From Kitasatospora aureofaciens (GTDB taxonomy: Bacteria; Actinomycetota; Actinomycetes; Streptomycetales; Streptomycetaceae): 64,000 nt of DNA. The position numbers were made by a program, and so were the translations under genes. Under the pieces are notes generated by a model, which had not been told where the DNA came from, did no database searches, and was given only the letters and a program-made list of their open reading frames with translations. Positions 56,227-64,000 of this stretch are shown one piece after another (position 1 is the first letter of the stretch; the number at the start of each line of letters is the position of its first letter). The stretch is taken from assembly GCA_000720845.1 (NCBI GenBank), contig JODU01000001.1, positions 248,001-312,000 of the forward strand, read 5' to 3'.

Positions 56227-58053
56227 ATGGGGCACTACAAGCCGAATCTCCGGGACATCGAGTTCAACCTCTTCGAGGTGCTCGGCCGCGACAAGGTCTA
56301 CGGCAGCGGCCCGTTCGCGGAGATGGACACGGACACCGCCAAGAGCGTCCTGGAGGAGCTGACCCGCCTCTCCGAGAACGAGCTGGCCGAGTCCTTCGCC
56401 GACGCCGACCGCAACCCGCCGGTCTTCGACCCGGAGACCAACACCGCGCCCGTCCCGGCGTCCTTCAAGAAGAGCTACCAGGCCTTCATGGACTCCGAGT
56501 ACTGGCGGCTCGGCCTGCCCGAGGAGATCGGCGGCACCACCTCGCCGCGCTCCCTGATCTGGGCCTACGCGGAGCTGATCCTCGGCGCGAACCCGGCCGT
56601 GTGGATGTACTCCTCGGGCCCGGCGTTCGCCGGCATCCTCTTCGAGGAGGGCAACGAGGTCCAGAAGCACATCGCCTCGATCGCCGTCGAGAAGCAGTGG
56701 GGCTCCACCATGGTCCTCACCGAGCCGGACGCCGGTTCGGACGTGGGCGCGGGCCGCACCAAGGCCGTGCAGCAGGAGGACGGCTCCTGGCACATCGAGG
56801 GCGTGAAGCGCTTCATCACGTCCGGCGAGCACGACATGTCGGAGAACATCCTCCACTACGTCCTCGCCCGCCCCGAGGGCGCCGGACCCGGCACCAAGGG
56901 CCTGTCCCTGTTCCTCGTCCCGAAGTACGAGTTCGACTTCGAGACCGGTGAGCTGGGCGAGCGCAACGGCGTCTACGCCACCAACGTCGAGCACAAGATG
57001 GGCCTGAAGGCCTCCAACACCTGCGAGATGACCTTCGGCGACCGCCACCCCGCCAAGGGCTGGCTGATCGGCGACAAGCACGACGGCATCCGCCAGATGT
57101 TCCGGATCATCGAGTTCGCCCGCATGATGGTCGGCACGAAGGCGATCTCCACCCTCTCCACGGGCTACCTCAACGCCCTGGAGTACGCCAAGGAGCGCGT
57201 CCAGGGCCCCGACCTGGCCAACTTCATGGACAAGTCGGCCCCCAAGGTCACCATCACGCACCACCCGGACGTGCGCCGCTCCCTGATGACGCAGAAGGCG
57301 TACGCCGAGGGCATGCGCGCCCTCGTCATGTACACCGCCTCGGTCCAGGACGAGATCCAGATCAAGGAGGCGAACGGCGAGGACGCCTCGACCGAGCACG
57401 CCCTCAACGACCTGCTCCTGCCGATCGTCAAGGGCTACGGCTCGGAGAAGGCCTACGAGCAGCTCGCCCAGTCGCTCCAGACCTTCGGCGGCTCCGGCTT
57501 CCTCCAGGAGTACCCGATCGAGCAGTACATCCGCGACGCCAAGATCGACACCCTGTACGAGGGCACCACGGCGATCCAGGGCCAGGACTACTTCTTCCGG
57601 AAGATCGTCCGCAACCAGGGCGCCGCGCTGAACTCGCTCGCCGAGGACATCAAGAAGTTCCTGGCGCTCGCCACCGGCGGCGAGGAGCTGTCCGGCGCCC
57701 GCGAGCACCTGGCCAAGGCCGCCGTCGAGCTGGAGGCCATCGTCGGCCTGATGCTCACCGACCTCGCCGCCACCGAGCAGGACGTCAAGAACATCTACAA
57801 GGTGGGCCTCAACACCACCCGCCTGCTGCTCGCCTCCGGCGACGTGATCGTCGGCTACCTGCTCCTCAAGGGCGCCGCCGTCGCCGCCGAGAAGCTGCCG
57901 ACCGCCTCCGCCAAGGACAAGGCCTTCTACACCGGCAAGATCGCCGCCGCGAAGTTCTTCGCCGCGAACGTCCTGCCCGGCCTCACCCTTGCCCGCAAGG
58001 TCGCCCAGGGCGTCGAGCTGGACCTGATGGAGCTGGACGAGGCCGCGTTCTAG
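56227..58053 (+). CDS. Acyl-CoA dehydrogenase, FadE5 type
   Basis: The 608-residue protein is close in size and text to mycobacterial FadE5: start GHYKPNLRDIEFNLFEVLG, FAD/substrate region WGSTMVLTEPDAGSDVGAGRTKAVQQEDG, TKAISTLSTGYLNALEYAKERVQG, HHPDVRRSLMTQKAYAEG and the catalytic-glutamate region DTLYEGTTAIQGQDYFFRK. A long C-terminal helical domain ends MELDEAAF. FadE5 acts broadly on medium- and long-chain acyl-CoAs in beta-oxidation. The ATG at 56227 has GGAG 9 nt upstream; an 18-codon longer frame is rejected. Confidence 0.96.
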   Translation: MGHYKPNLRDIEFNLFEVLGRDKVYGSGPFAEMDTDTAKSVLEELTRLSENELAESFADADRNPPVFDPETNTAPVPASFKKSYQAFMDSEYWRLGLPEEIGGTTSPRSLIWAYAELILGANPAVWMYSSGPAFAGILFEEGNEVQKHIASIAVEKQWGSTMVLTEPDAGSDVGAGRTKAVQQEDGSWHIEGVKRFITSGEHDMSENILHYVLARPEGAGPGTKGLSLFLVPKYEFDFETGELGERNGVYATNVEHKMGLKASNTCEMTFGDRHPAKGWLIGDKHDGIRQMFRIIEFARMMVGTKAISTLSTGYLNALEYAKERVQGPDLANFMDKSAPKVTITHHPDVRRSLMTQKAYAEGMRALVMYTASVQDEIQIKEANGEDASTEHALNDLLLPIVKGYGSEKAYEQLAQSLQTFGGSGFLQEYPIEQYIRDAKIDTLYEGTTAIQGQDYFFRKIVRNQGAALNSLAEDIKKFLALATGGEELSGAREHLAKAAVELEAIVGLMLTDLAATEQDVKNIYKVGLNTTRLLLASGDVIVGYLLLKGAAVAAEKLPTASAKDKAFYTGKIAAAKFFAANVLPGLTLARKVAQGVELDLMELDEAAF

Positions 58054-58091
58054 GAGGGCCCCGCACCGGCCCCACGTTCCGCACAGCCCCG

Positions 58092-58129
58092 CGAGGGCCC
58101 GCTCCCGCCGGACGGGAAGCGGGCCCTCG
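58092..58129 (+). terminator. Terminator after the acyl-CoA dehydrogenase
   Basis: CGAGGGCCCGCT-CCCG pairs with CGGG-A-AGCGGGCCCTCG (one bulged A) around CCGGA, 38 bp after the stop codon and close to the next promoter. Confidence 0.75.
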
Positions 58130-58150
58130 TACGTCGTTAAGGTGAACCCC

Positions 58151-59449
58151 ATGAGCGCACCCTCCCGCTTCGACCGCGGCCACACCGACGACCTGATGAC
58201 CTTCCTGTCGGCGAGCCCGACCCCGTACCACGCCGTGGCGAGTGCCGCCGAACGGCTGGAGAAGGCCGGTTTCCGCCAGGTCGCGGAGACCGACGCCTGG
58301 GAGGCCACGAGCGGCGGCAAGTACGTGCTGCGCGGCGGCGCGATCATCGCCTGGTACGTCCCGGAGGGCGCCGCGGCCCACACCCCCTTCCGCATCGTCG
58401 GCGCCCACACCGACTCCCCCAACCTGCGCGTCAAGCCCCGCCCGGACACCGGGGCGCACGGCTGGCGCCAGGTCGCCGTGGAGATCTACGGCGGCCCGCT
58501 GATGAACTCCTGGCTGGACCGCGACCTGGGCCTGGCCGGCCGCCTCTCGCTGCGCGACGGCTCCACCCGCCTGGTGAACGTGGACCGCCCGCTGCTGCGC
58601 GTCCCGCAGCTCGCCATCCACATGGACCGCAACGTCTCCACCGAGGGCCTCAAACTCGACAAGCAGCGCCACCTCCAGCCCGTCTGGGGCCTCGGCGACA
58701 CCGTGCGCGACGGCGACCTGATCGCCTTCCTGGAGGAGGAGGCGGGCCTCGCCCGCGGCGAGGTCACCGGCTGGGACCTGATGACCCACTCCGTGGAGCC
58801 CCCGGCGTACCTGGGCCGCGGCCGGGAGCTGGTGGCGGGCCCGCGGATGGACAACCTGCTGTCCGTGCACGCCGGGACGGCCGCGCTGGCCGCGGTCGCC
58901 ACCTCCGGCGGCGACCTCCCGTACATCCCCGTGCTCGCCGCCTTCGACCACGAGGAGACCGGCTCCCAGTCGGACACCGGCGCCGACGGACCGCTGCTCG
59001 GCGGCGTGCTGGAACGCTCGGTGTTCGCCCGCGGCGGCTCCTACGAGGACCGGGCGCGCGCCTTCGCCGGCACCGTCTGCCTGTCCTCCGACACGGGCCA
59101 CGCCGTCCACCCCAACTACGCGGAACGGCACGACCCGACGCACCACCCGCGCATCAACGGCGGTCCCCTCCTCAAGGTCAACGTCAACAACCGCTACGCC
59201 ACCGACGGTTCGGGCCGCGCGGTGTTCGCCGCCGCCTGCGAGAAGGCGGACATCCCCTTCCAGACCTTCGTCTCCAACAACTCCATGCCGTGCGGCACGA
59301 CCATCGGCCCGATCACCGCGGCCCGGCACGGCATCAGCACCGTCGACATCGGCGTGGCGATCCTGTCGATGCACAGCGCCCGGGAGTTGTGCGGCGCCGA
59401 CGACCCGCACCTGCTGGCCAACGCGCTGGTGGCGTTCCTCCAGCCGTAG
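58151..59449 (+). CDS. M18-family aminopeptidase
   Basis: The 432-residue metallopeptidase has the M18 landmarks: RIVGAHTDSPNLRVKP (first metal His/Asp), PVLAAFDHEETGSQSDTGA (His-Glu-Glu), VCLSSDTGHAVHPNY and a C-terminal HGISTVDIGVAILSMHSARELC metal His. It removes N-terminal Asp/Glu or hydrophobic residues from peptides in the cytosol. The ATG at 58151 is 7 nt after TAAGGT (58138-58143), which can serve as a -10 for a leaderless mRNA, while AAGGTG could also act as Shine-Dalgarno. The GTG three codons earlier is less likely. Confidence 0.95.
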   Translation: MSAPSRFDRGHTDDLMTFLSASPTPYHAVASAAERLEKAGFRQVAETDAWEATSGGKYVLRGGAIIAWYVPEGAAAHTPFRIVGAHTDSPNLRVKPRPDTGAHGWRQVAVEIYGGPLMNSWLDRDLGLAGRLSLRDGSTRLVNVDRPLLRVPQLAIHMDRNVSTEGLKLDKQRHLQPVWGLGDTVRDGDLIAFLEEEAGLARGEVTGWDLMTHSVEPPAYLGRGRELVAGPRMDNLLSVHAGTAALAAVATSGGDLPYIPVLAAFDHEETGSQSDTGADGPLLGGVLERSVFARGGSYEDRARAFAGTVCLSSDTGHAVHPNYAERHDPTHHPRINGGPLLKVNVNNRYATDGSGRAVFAAACEKADIPFQTFVSNNSMPCGTTIGPITAARHGISTVDIGVAILSMHSARELCGADDPHLLANALVAFLQP

Positions 59450-59563
59450 ACCGGACCGCACAACGCCGCCCCACGGCATGAGGGTTGAAGCCGGGGGTAC
59501 CCGCACGGAACCGGATCGACCGGAAACCCGGAACCGACCGGCTCTGACAGGGAGGCAACACTC

Positions 59564-59812
59564 ATGGGCCTCGGCGGGTGCATCATCCTCATCGCCGTGG
59601 GAGCCATCCTCACGTTCGCGACCGACTGGGACATGCAGGGCGTCAACCTCGACCTGGTCGGCGTGATCTTCATGGTCGTCGGCCTGATCGGCGTCGCCAC
59701 GTTCAGCAGCATCGCCCGGCGCCGCCGCGTCGTGATGCCGCCGTCGACCCCGGTCGTCGAGGACCGGCCCCACCACACGCAGGACGGCTACCACAACGGC
59801 TACGGCGCCTGA
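59564..59812 (+). CDS. Small membrane protein, DUF6458-like
   Basis: The 82-residue protein has two hydrophobic helices (about 3-20, GLGGCIILIAVGAILTFA, and 28-48, LDLVGVIFMVVGLIGVATF) separated by TDWDMQGV. A basic patch RRRR and a polar tail with HH and repeated Tyr follow. The pattern matches a widespread actinobacterial two-helix family (DUF6458) as I remember it. The ATG has AGGGAGG upstream. It may share a transcript with the following gene 82 bp away. Confidence 0.8.
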   Translation: MGLGGCIILIAVGAILTFATDWDMQGVNLDLVGVIFMVVGLIGVATFSSIARRRRVVMPPSTPVVEDRPHHTQDGYHNGYGA

Positions 59813-59894
59813 GCCGTCCGCGCACACCCGGCGCACTCAGCCTGTCGGCCTACCGGCCGCGTCCCGGGACGGCCGGCGGGGAAGCGGTCAGAAC

Positions 59895-60389
59895 ATGAGA
59901 TTCCTCGTGTACGACCGGCTCCTCGGCATCGGTGACGACTACTGGATCGAGGACGACCGCGGCAACAAGGTCTTCCTCGTCGACGGCAAGGCGATGCGGC
60001 TGCGGGACACCTGGGAGCTGAAGGACGCCCAGGGGCGCGTGCTCATCGACATCCACCAGAAGATGTTCGCCCTGCGCGACACGATGGTGATCGAACGGGT
60101 CGGCGAGCCCTTGGCGCGCATCAAGCGGAAACGTCTCTCCCTGCTGCGCAACCACTACCGGGTCACCCTGGCCGACGGCACCGAACTGGACGTCAGCGGC
60201 AAGATCCTCGACCGGGAGTTCGCCATCGAGTACGACGGCGAACTGCTGGCCGTCATCTCCCGGCGCTGGCTGACCCTCCGGGACACCTACGGCGTGGACG
60301 TCGTCCGGGACGACGCCGACCCGGCGCTGCTGATCGCCCTGACGGTGTGTGTGATCCACCTGGCGGAGAAGGAGCGGGAGGACGACTGA
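59895..60389 (+). CDS. LURP-one-related (Tubby-like) protein
   Basis: The 164-residue protein consists of twelve short beta strands with the LOR/Tubby repeat pattern: RFLVYDRLLGIGDDYWIEDDRGNKVFLVDGKAMRLRDTWELKDAQGRVL, FALRDTMVIERVGEPLARIKRK, HYRVTLADGTELDVSGKILDREFAIEYDGE, and a final helix LLIALTVCVIHLAEK. Tubby-like proteins can bind phospholipids in eukaryotes; bacterial ones are uncharacterised. The ATG is clear from the frame but its ribosome site is weak. Confidence 0.9.
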   Translation: MRFLVYDRLLGIGDDYWIEDDRGNKVFLVDGKAMRLRDTWELKDAQGRVLIDIHQKMFALRDTMVIERVGEPLARIKRKRLSLLRNHYRVTLADGTELDVSGKILDREFAIEYDGELLAVISRRWLTLRDTYGVDVVRDDADPALLIALTVCVIHLAEKEREDD

Positions 60390-60429
60390 GGGACGGCCGG
60401 CGACGGACCGGCGGCGACCCGGCCGCGCC

Positions 60430-60888
60430 TCACGCCCCGCGGCGGACGGCGCGGCCGAGCAGCAACGGCACGACCAGGTGGTGCACCGGCGCGGCCAGCG
60501 ACCAGCGCACCCGGCCGGTCCGGCGCCGGAAGTTCACATACGTCGCCCAGACCAGCCGCGCGTCGTCGACGGTCACGACGTTGCGGGCGGTCAGCGACGG
60601 GGCGCGGGCCTCCACGGCGATCCGGTCCGGCCCGTTCTCCACGGTGCGCCAGCCGATCACGTGCCGCGCGGAGACCCTCGGTCCCAGGCGCAGCCCGAGG
60701 ACGCCCGACCAGCCCGCCCGGAGCAGGGTGCGCAGCAGCACCGGAGTGTCCTCGAAGGTGACCCGGGCCCACTCCTCGGCCGTCCGGCGCGGCAGTCCGG
60801 ACAGCGGGAGCGCGAACGCCGAAGCGAAGTGGGCGCCGTCGGACGGGACCCGGACGCGGCGGATGTCAGGGGTACCGGTTGATGCCAT
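60430..60888 (-). CDS. DUF2867-family protein
   Basis: The 152-residue soluble protein has the features RTAEEWARVTFEDTP, GLRLGPRVSARHVIGWRTVENGPDRIAVEARAPSLTARNVVTVDD and VWATYVNFRRRTGRVRWSLAAPVHHLVVPLLLGRAV. These fit the DUF2867 START-like group of small actinobacterial proteins. Function is unknown. The gene converges with the LURP-one-related gene, with 40 bp between stops. Confidence 0.8.
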   Translation of the reverse strand: MASTGTPDIRRVRVPSDGAHFASAFALPLSGLPRRTAEEWARVTFEDTPVLLRTLLRAGWSGVLGLRLGPRVSARHVIGWRTVENGPDRIAVEARAPSLTARNVVTVDDARLVWATYVNFRRRTGRVRWSLAAPVHHLVVPLLLGRAVRRGA

Positions 60889-61010
60889 GCGCGGGAGTGT
60901 AGGAGGCCGCGCGGGCCTTCCACAGCGCTCCGCGCCGCCGTGCCCGCCGCCGTACCGTCACGGCGTCGTCCTGATGTCGTCGGGATGCCGTCGCGAGGCC
61001 GTCGCCGCGG

Positions 61011-61805
61011 CTACCGGCGGGGCGGCTCCAGGCCCAGCACCCGGTCCTTCAGGGCCGGGAACTGCTCCCGGGTCCGCGCCACCCGCTCCGGGTCGAACTC
61101 CACCGTGAGCACCTCCTCGTCCGCACCCGCCTCCGCGAGCACCTCGCCCCAGGGGTCCACCACGATCGAGTGACCGGCCTGCGGAACCCCCGCGTGCGTC
61201 CCGGCCGTTCCACAGGCGAGGACGAACGCCTGGTTCTCCACGGCCCGGGCCTGCGCCAGGAGCGTCCAGTGGGACCGGCGGCGCTCCGGCCAGCCGGCCG
61301 GGACGACGAGGATCTCGGCACCGGCGTCGACGAGGGAGCGGAAGAGTTCGGGGAAGCGGAGGTCATAGCAGGTCGCCAGGCCGAGGGTGGTGTCCGGCAG
61401 CCGGACCGTCACCGGCTCCCGCCCCGCGCCCATCAGCACGGCCTCGCCCTTGTCGAAGCCGAAGCGGTGGATCTTGCGGTAGGAAGCGGCCGGCTCGCCG
61501 GAGGGGGAGAGGACGAGGGAGGTGTTGTAGAGCCGTCCGTCCGGGCCGCGCTCGGGGACCGACCCCGCGTGCAGCCACACCCCCGCGTCGCTCGCCGCCT
61601 TCGCCATCGCCTCGTACGTCGGTCCGCGCAGCGGCTCGGCCGCCGCGTCGAACTCCTCGAAGGCGAACGCGCCCGTGGTCCACAGCTCCGGCAGCACGAC
61701 GAGATCGGCGCCCGCCTGCTCCCTCACCAGAGCCGCCGCCCGCCGGCGACGCGCTTCGACGGTTTCGTCCTCGTTCACGGCGATTTGGATCAAAGAGGCG
61801 CGCAC
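61011..61805 (-). CDS. Carbon-nitrogen hydrolase (nitrilase superfamily, omega-amidase-like)
   Basis: The 264-residue enzyme has the catalytic triad Glu in LVVLPELWTTGAF, Lys in YRKIHRFGFDKGE and Cys in GLATCYDLRFPELFRSL. The NQAFVLACGTAG and GHSIVVDPWGEVLAEAG motifs are typical of branch 10/omega-amidase-like members that hydrolyse small amides such as alpha-ketoglutaramate. The GTG at 61805 has AGGA 8 nt upstream and starts RASLIQIAV, the normal N-terminus; the 17-residue longer ORF is rejected. No operon partner is seen. Confidence 0.93.
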   Translation of the reverse strand: MRASLIQIAVNEDETVEARRRRAAALVREQAGADLVVLPELWTTGAFAFEEFDAAAEPLRGPTYEAMAKAASDAGVWLHAGSVPERGPDGRLYNTSLVLSPSGEPAASYRKIHRFGFDKGEAVLMGAGREPVTVRLPDTTLGLATCYDLRFPELFRSLVDAGAEILVVPAGWPERRRSHWTLLAQARAVENQAFVLACGTAGTHAGVPQAGHSIVVDPWGEVLAEAGADEEVLTVEFDPERVARTREQFPALKDRVLGLEPPRR

Positions 61806-61986
61806 ACTACCACCGTCCTGGCATTCGAGCCGTCCACACGGGCCTACGATCGTCACACGAAAGCACTGCCGGGGTGCCGCACAGCAGCGTAACTTAGCGT
61901 CCCAAGACGCCCGCCGACTGCCGCCACCGCCACTGGCACCGCCGCCACCAACCGCCCGTGTACCGACCGCCGAGGGGTCCCGTTCC

Positions 61987-62811
61987 GTGAGTCTGCATCC
62001 CGCCCTCCAGCCCTACGCCGACGCCTGGACTCACTCCATCGAGGCGATATCCGAGCTGGTCCAGCCGCTTGTGGAGGCAGAGTGGAACCGCCGGACCCCG
62101 TGCCCGGGCTGGTCGGTGCGCGACATCGTCTCGCACGTCCTGGGCCTGGACTCCGAGATGCTCGGCGACCCGCGCCCCATCCACACCCTGCCGCGCGACC
62201 TCTTCCACGTCACCAACGACCACCAGCGCTACATGGAGATGCAGGTCGACGTCCGCCGCCACCACACGGCACCGGAGATGACGTCCGAGCTGGAGTACAT
62301 GATCATCCGGCGCAACCGCCAGCTGCGGAACGAGTCGCGTGACCCGGGCACGAAGGTGCGCGGCCCGCTCGGCACCCAGCTGACCCTGGAGGAGGCGATG
62401 CGCCGGCACGCCTTCGACGTGTGGGCGCACGAGCAGGACCTGCGCACGGCCCTCGGCCGCCCCGGCAACCTCGACTCCCCCGGCGCGCACGTCGCGCGGG
62501 ACGTGCTGCTCGGCGAGCTGCCCGCCGTCGTCGCCGAGCGGGCGGACGCGCCGCGCAGCTCGGCCGTCGTCTTCGACGTGCACGGCCCGGTCGAGTTCCT
62601 GCGCACCATCCGCGTCGACATCCAGGGCCGCGGCACCCTCGAATCGTCCCCGGCCCTCGGCCCCGCCGCCACCCTCACCCTCGACTGGGAGACGTACTTC
62701 CGCCTGGCCTGCGGCCGCGTGACCCCGGAGGCGGCGGCGGACCGCATCAAGACGGAGGGCGACCCCGGCCTGACGGCGGCGATCTTGCGGAACTTCGCGG
62801 TTACCCAGTGA
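61987..62811 (+). CDS. Maleylpyruvate isomerase-family protein (MDMPI/DinB-like)
   Basis: The 274-residue protein has the N-terminal four-helix metal-binding domain of the TIGR03083 group: WTHSIEAISELVQPLVEAEWNRRTPCPGWSVRDIVSHVLGLDSEMLGD with the conserved PCPGW and His. A later His-x3-Asp motif (MRRHAFDVWAHEQDLRTALGR) supplies further ligands. A C-terminal SCP-2-like beta domain (FLRTIRVDIQGRGTLESSP...LTLDWETYFRLACGR) follows. These are mycothiol-dependent or mycothiol-related enzymes. The GTG start has GAGGGG upstream. The substrate is unknown. Confidence 0.9.
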   Translation: MSLHPALQPYADAWTHSIEAISELVQPLVEAEWNRRTPCPGWSVRDIVSHVLGLDSEMLGDPRPIHTLPRDLFHVTNDHQRYMEMQVDVRRHHTAPEMTSELEYMIIRRNRQLRNESRDPGTKVRGPLGTQLTLEEAMRRHAFDVWAHEQDLRTALGRPGNLDSPGAHVARDVLLGELPAVVAERADAPRSSAVVFDVHGPVEFLRTIRVDIQGRGTLESSPALGPAATLTLDWETYFRLACGRVTPEAAADRIKTEGDPGLTAAILRNFAVTQ

Positions 62812-62826
62812 CGCAGGTGAGTGATT

Positions 62827-62896
62827 CCAGCCTGTCCGGCGTTTGAGGACGAGGCCGTTCAGGTCGAAGCGGGGGCCTGGGGGCGGCAGCCCCCAG
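62827..62896. repeat. Streptomyces interspersed intergenic repeat with hairpin
   Basis: The stretch begins CCAGCCTGTCCGGCGTTTGA and continues GGACGAGGCCGTTCAGG. I recognise it as a word repeated in intergenic regions of many Streptomyces genomes. It ends in the hairpin CTGGGGGC-GGCA-GCCCCCAG (62877-62896). The hairpin likely terminates the convergent flanking genes, and the conserved word may be a mobile or nucleoid-related element. Confidence 0.65.
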
Positions 62897-62921
62897 CCCG
62901 GCCCGCCCCCCGCCAGGTGCC

Positions 62922-64000
62922 CTACGCGGGCACGTGCACCTTCTCGACCCTGCTCGCCACCAACCGCTCCCGCTCCCGCAGCGCGGCCCGCTTGCGCAAC
63001 CGCAGAATCTGCGTCAGCCCCAGCGCCTGGAGCACGAACACGGACGAGAACGCCACCCCGTAGTCGTCCCCCGTCGCGTCCAACAGCACCCCCACCGCGA
63101 ACAACGTGGTCATCGACGCCACGAAGCCCCCCATGTTCGTGATCCCGGACGCCGTCCCCTGCCGCTCCGGCGGATTCGCCGGCCGCGCGAAGTCGAAACC
63201 GATCATCGACGCCGGCCCGCAGGCACCCAGCACCGTGCACAGCACCACGAGCAGCCACATCGGCGCGTGCTCGGCCGGGTACGCCAGCGTCGCCGCCCAG
63301 AGCAGCGCCGTCGCGCCCACCGTGCCGAGCGCCAGCGGCAGCCGCGCCGCGTGGTGCCGGGCGATGACCTGGCCGTAGACCAGACCGACCGTCATGTTGG
63401 ACAGGACCACGAGGGTGAGCAGCGTGCCGGCCGTGGCCCGGGACAGCCCCTGCGCCTCGACCAGGAACGGCATCCCCCACAGCAGCAGGAACACCATCGC
63501 CGGGAACTGGGTGGTGAAGTGCACCCACAGTCCGAGCCGTGTCCCCGGCTCCCGCCAGGACAGCGCGATCTGCCGCCGCACGTACGCGGCCCCCTGGTGC
63601 GGCATCGGCTCCGGGTCGTGCCCCTCGGGGTGGTCCTTGAGGAAGAGGAGGAGCAGGACGAAGACGACCGCGCCCGCCAGCGCGCTGCCCGCGAACGCCG
63701 CCGTCCAGCCGATGCCGTGCAGCAGCCGGGCCAGGACCAGGGTGGACACCAGGTTGCCCGCCATGCCGACCAGGCCGGCCAGCTGGGCGACCATCGGCCC
63801 GCGCCGGGCCGGGAACCAGCGGGTGCCCAGCCGCAGCACGCTGATGAACGTCATCGCGTCCCCGCAGCCCAGCAGCGCCCGCGAGGCCAGCGCCATGCCG
63901 TACGACGGGGAGAAGGCGAAGCCCAGCTGCCCCGCCGTGAACAGCACGACGCCGATGCCCAGCACCTTCTTGGTGCCGAGCCGGTCGACCAGCAGGCCGA
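62922..64000 (-). CDS. MFS transporter, partial (5' end beyond window)
   Basis: The frame runs from the stop at 62922 to the window edge (about 359 codons). At least ten transmembrane helices are visible. The MFS A-motif text GLLVDRLGTKKVLGIG lies at the very edge (between helices 2 and 3), so roughly the first 60-70 residues are missing. The central loop (LKDHPEGHDPEPMPHQGAAYVRRQIALSWREPG) is cytosolic. The closest impression is a nitrate/nitrite- or sugar-phosphate-like NNP/OFA antiporter group, but substrate class cannot be assigned. The C-terminal tail is basic. Confidence 0.9.
   Translation of the reverse strand, partial: GLLVDRLGTKKVLGIGVVLFTAGQLGFAFSPSYGMALASRALLGCGDAMTFISVLRLGTRWFPARRGPMVAQLAGLVGMAGNLVSTLVLARLLHGIGWTAAFAGSALAGAVVFVLLLLFLKDHPEGHDPEPMPHQGAAYVRRQIALSWREPGTRLGLWVHFTTQFPAMVFLLLWGMPFLVEAQGLSRATAGTLLTLVVLSNMTVGLVYGQVIARHHAARLPLALGTVGATALLWAATLAYPAEHAPMWLLVVLCTVLGACGPASMIGFDFARPANPPERQGTASGITNMGGFVASMTTLFAVGVLLDATGDDYGVAFSSVFVLQALGLTQILRLRKRAALRERERLVASRVEKVHVPA

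Noticed and set aside
1..64000. Biosynthetic gene cluster around the P450
   Set aside because: No PKS, NRPS, terpene or RiPP core enzymes were found; the P450 is paired only with a TetR gene.
1..64000. tRNA or rRNA genes and phage attachment sites
   Set aside because: No cloverleaf-like sequence ending with a TTCGA-type T-loop in context, and no integrase or phage genes, were seen by eye; a tRNAscan run would be decisive.

Overview
The window reads as a 64 kb piece of a Streptomyces chromosome (or a very close relative). The DNA is about 70% or more G+C with strongly G/C-biased third codon positions, many GTG starts, 4-bp ATGA/GTGA overlaps inside operons, and TAnnnT -10 boxes without good -35 boxes. 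Its gene families are typical of that genus: DUF397/XRE pairs, SpoIIE-type phosphatases, DUF6479, DUF6458, HisKA_3 kinases and TPR-type XRE regulators. A perfect parS site (51099-51112) next to aspS, with metG, a FadE5-type acyl-CoA dehydrogenase and other housekeeping genes, suggests the conserved core arm not far from oriC. That position is an inference. No rRNA, tRNA, IS element, phage or CRISPR was seen.

Layout. 1-1.7 kb: the end of a membrane protein, a CspA-type cold-shock gene with a long leader, and a GNAT-like protein. 1.8-12.7 kb: a signalling and efflux island with an orphan-looking HisKA_3 kinase, a first MacB/FtsX-type ABC operon (+), a second one facing it (-), and a LuxR/NarL response regulator plus sensor kinase. 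The second ABC operon and the regulator/kinase operon share a 41-bp promoter block. 13-16.4 kb: two small unknown genes and a coupled pair of CNNM/CBS (CorC-type) membrane proteins. 16.6-18.6 kb: Spo0M, TerB and TatA-like genes; the first two carry the same palindromic operator. 18.6-20.6 kb: TetR and cytochrome P450, divergent, with two operator copies. 20.7-25.8 kb: penicillin-binding protein, esterase lipoprotein, LysR, a repeat-derived ORF and a serine beta-lactamase-like hydrolase. 25.8-32.4 kb: beta-helix protein, DUF6479, an editing-less threonyl-tRNA synthetase behind a threonine-containing leader peptide and attenuator-like hairpin, nucleoside hydrolase and alpha-glucosidase. 32.5-40 kb: a frameshifted lipoprotein, an HTH-TPR regulator divergent from a tiny secreted peptide, two unknown proteins, a SpoIIE phosphatase and small membrane proteins. 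40-44 kb: PhoX-type phosphatase with a PHO box, and a VWA protein with a long repetitive linker. 44-51 kb: metG and aspS bracketing a PH-domain protein, an XRE/DUF397 pair, an HTH/zinc-ribbon protein and a Uma2 nuclease-fold protein. 51-64 kb: parS, a PAS/GAF/PP2C/ATPase signalling protein, AI-2E-type permease, pirin, SseB, FadE5-like dehydrogenase, M18 aminopeptidase, small proteins, a nitrilase-family amidase, a maleylpyruvate-isomerase-like protein, a Streptomyces interspersed repeat and a truncated MFS transporter.

The most interesting signals are regulatory. They are (1) the Thr leader peptide/hairpin in front of the ThrRS paralogue, (2) the HTH-TPR regulator paired with a 60-residue secreted peptide, which looks like a possible RRNPP-type peptide signalling pair, (3) the duplicated promoter block tying a two-component system to an ABC exporter, (4) a shared palindrome linking spo0M-like and terB-like genes, and (5) a tandem-repeat-derived ORF translationally coupled at both ends between LysR and its serine hydrolase.
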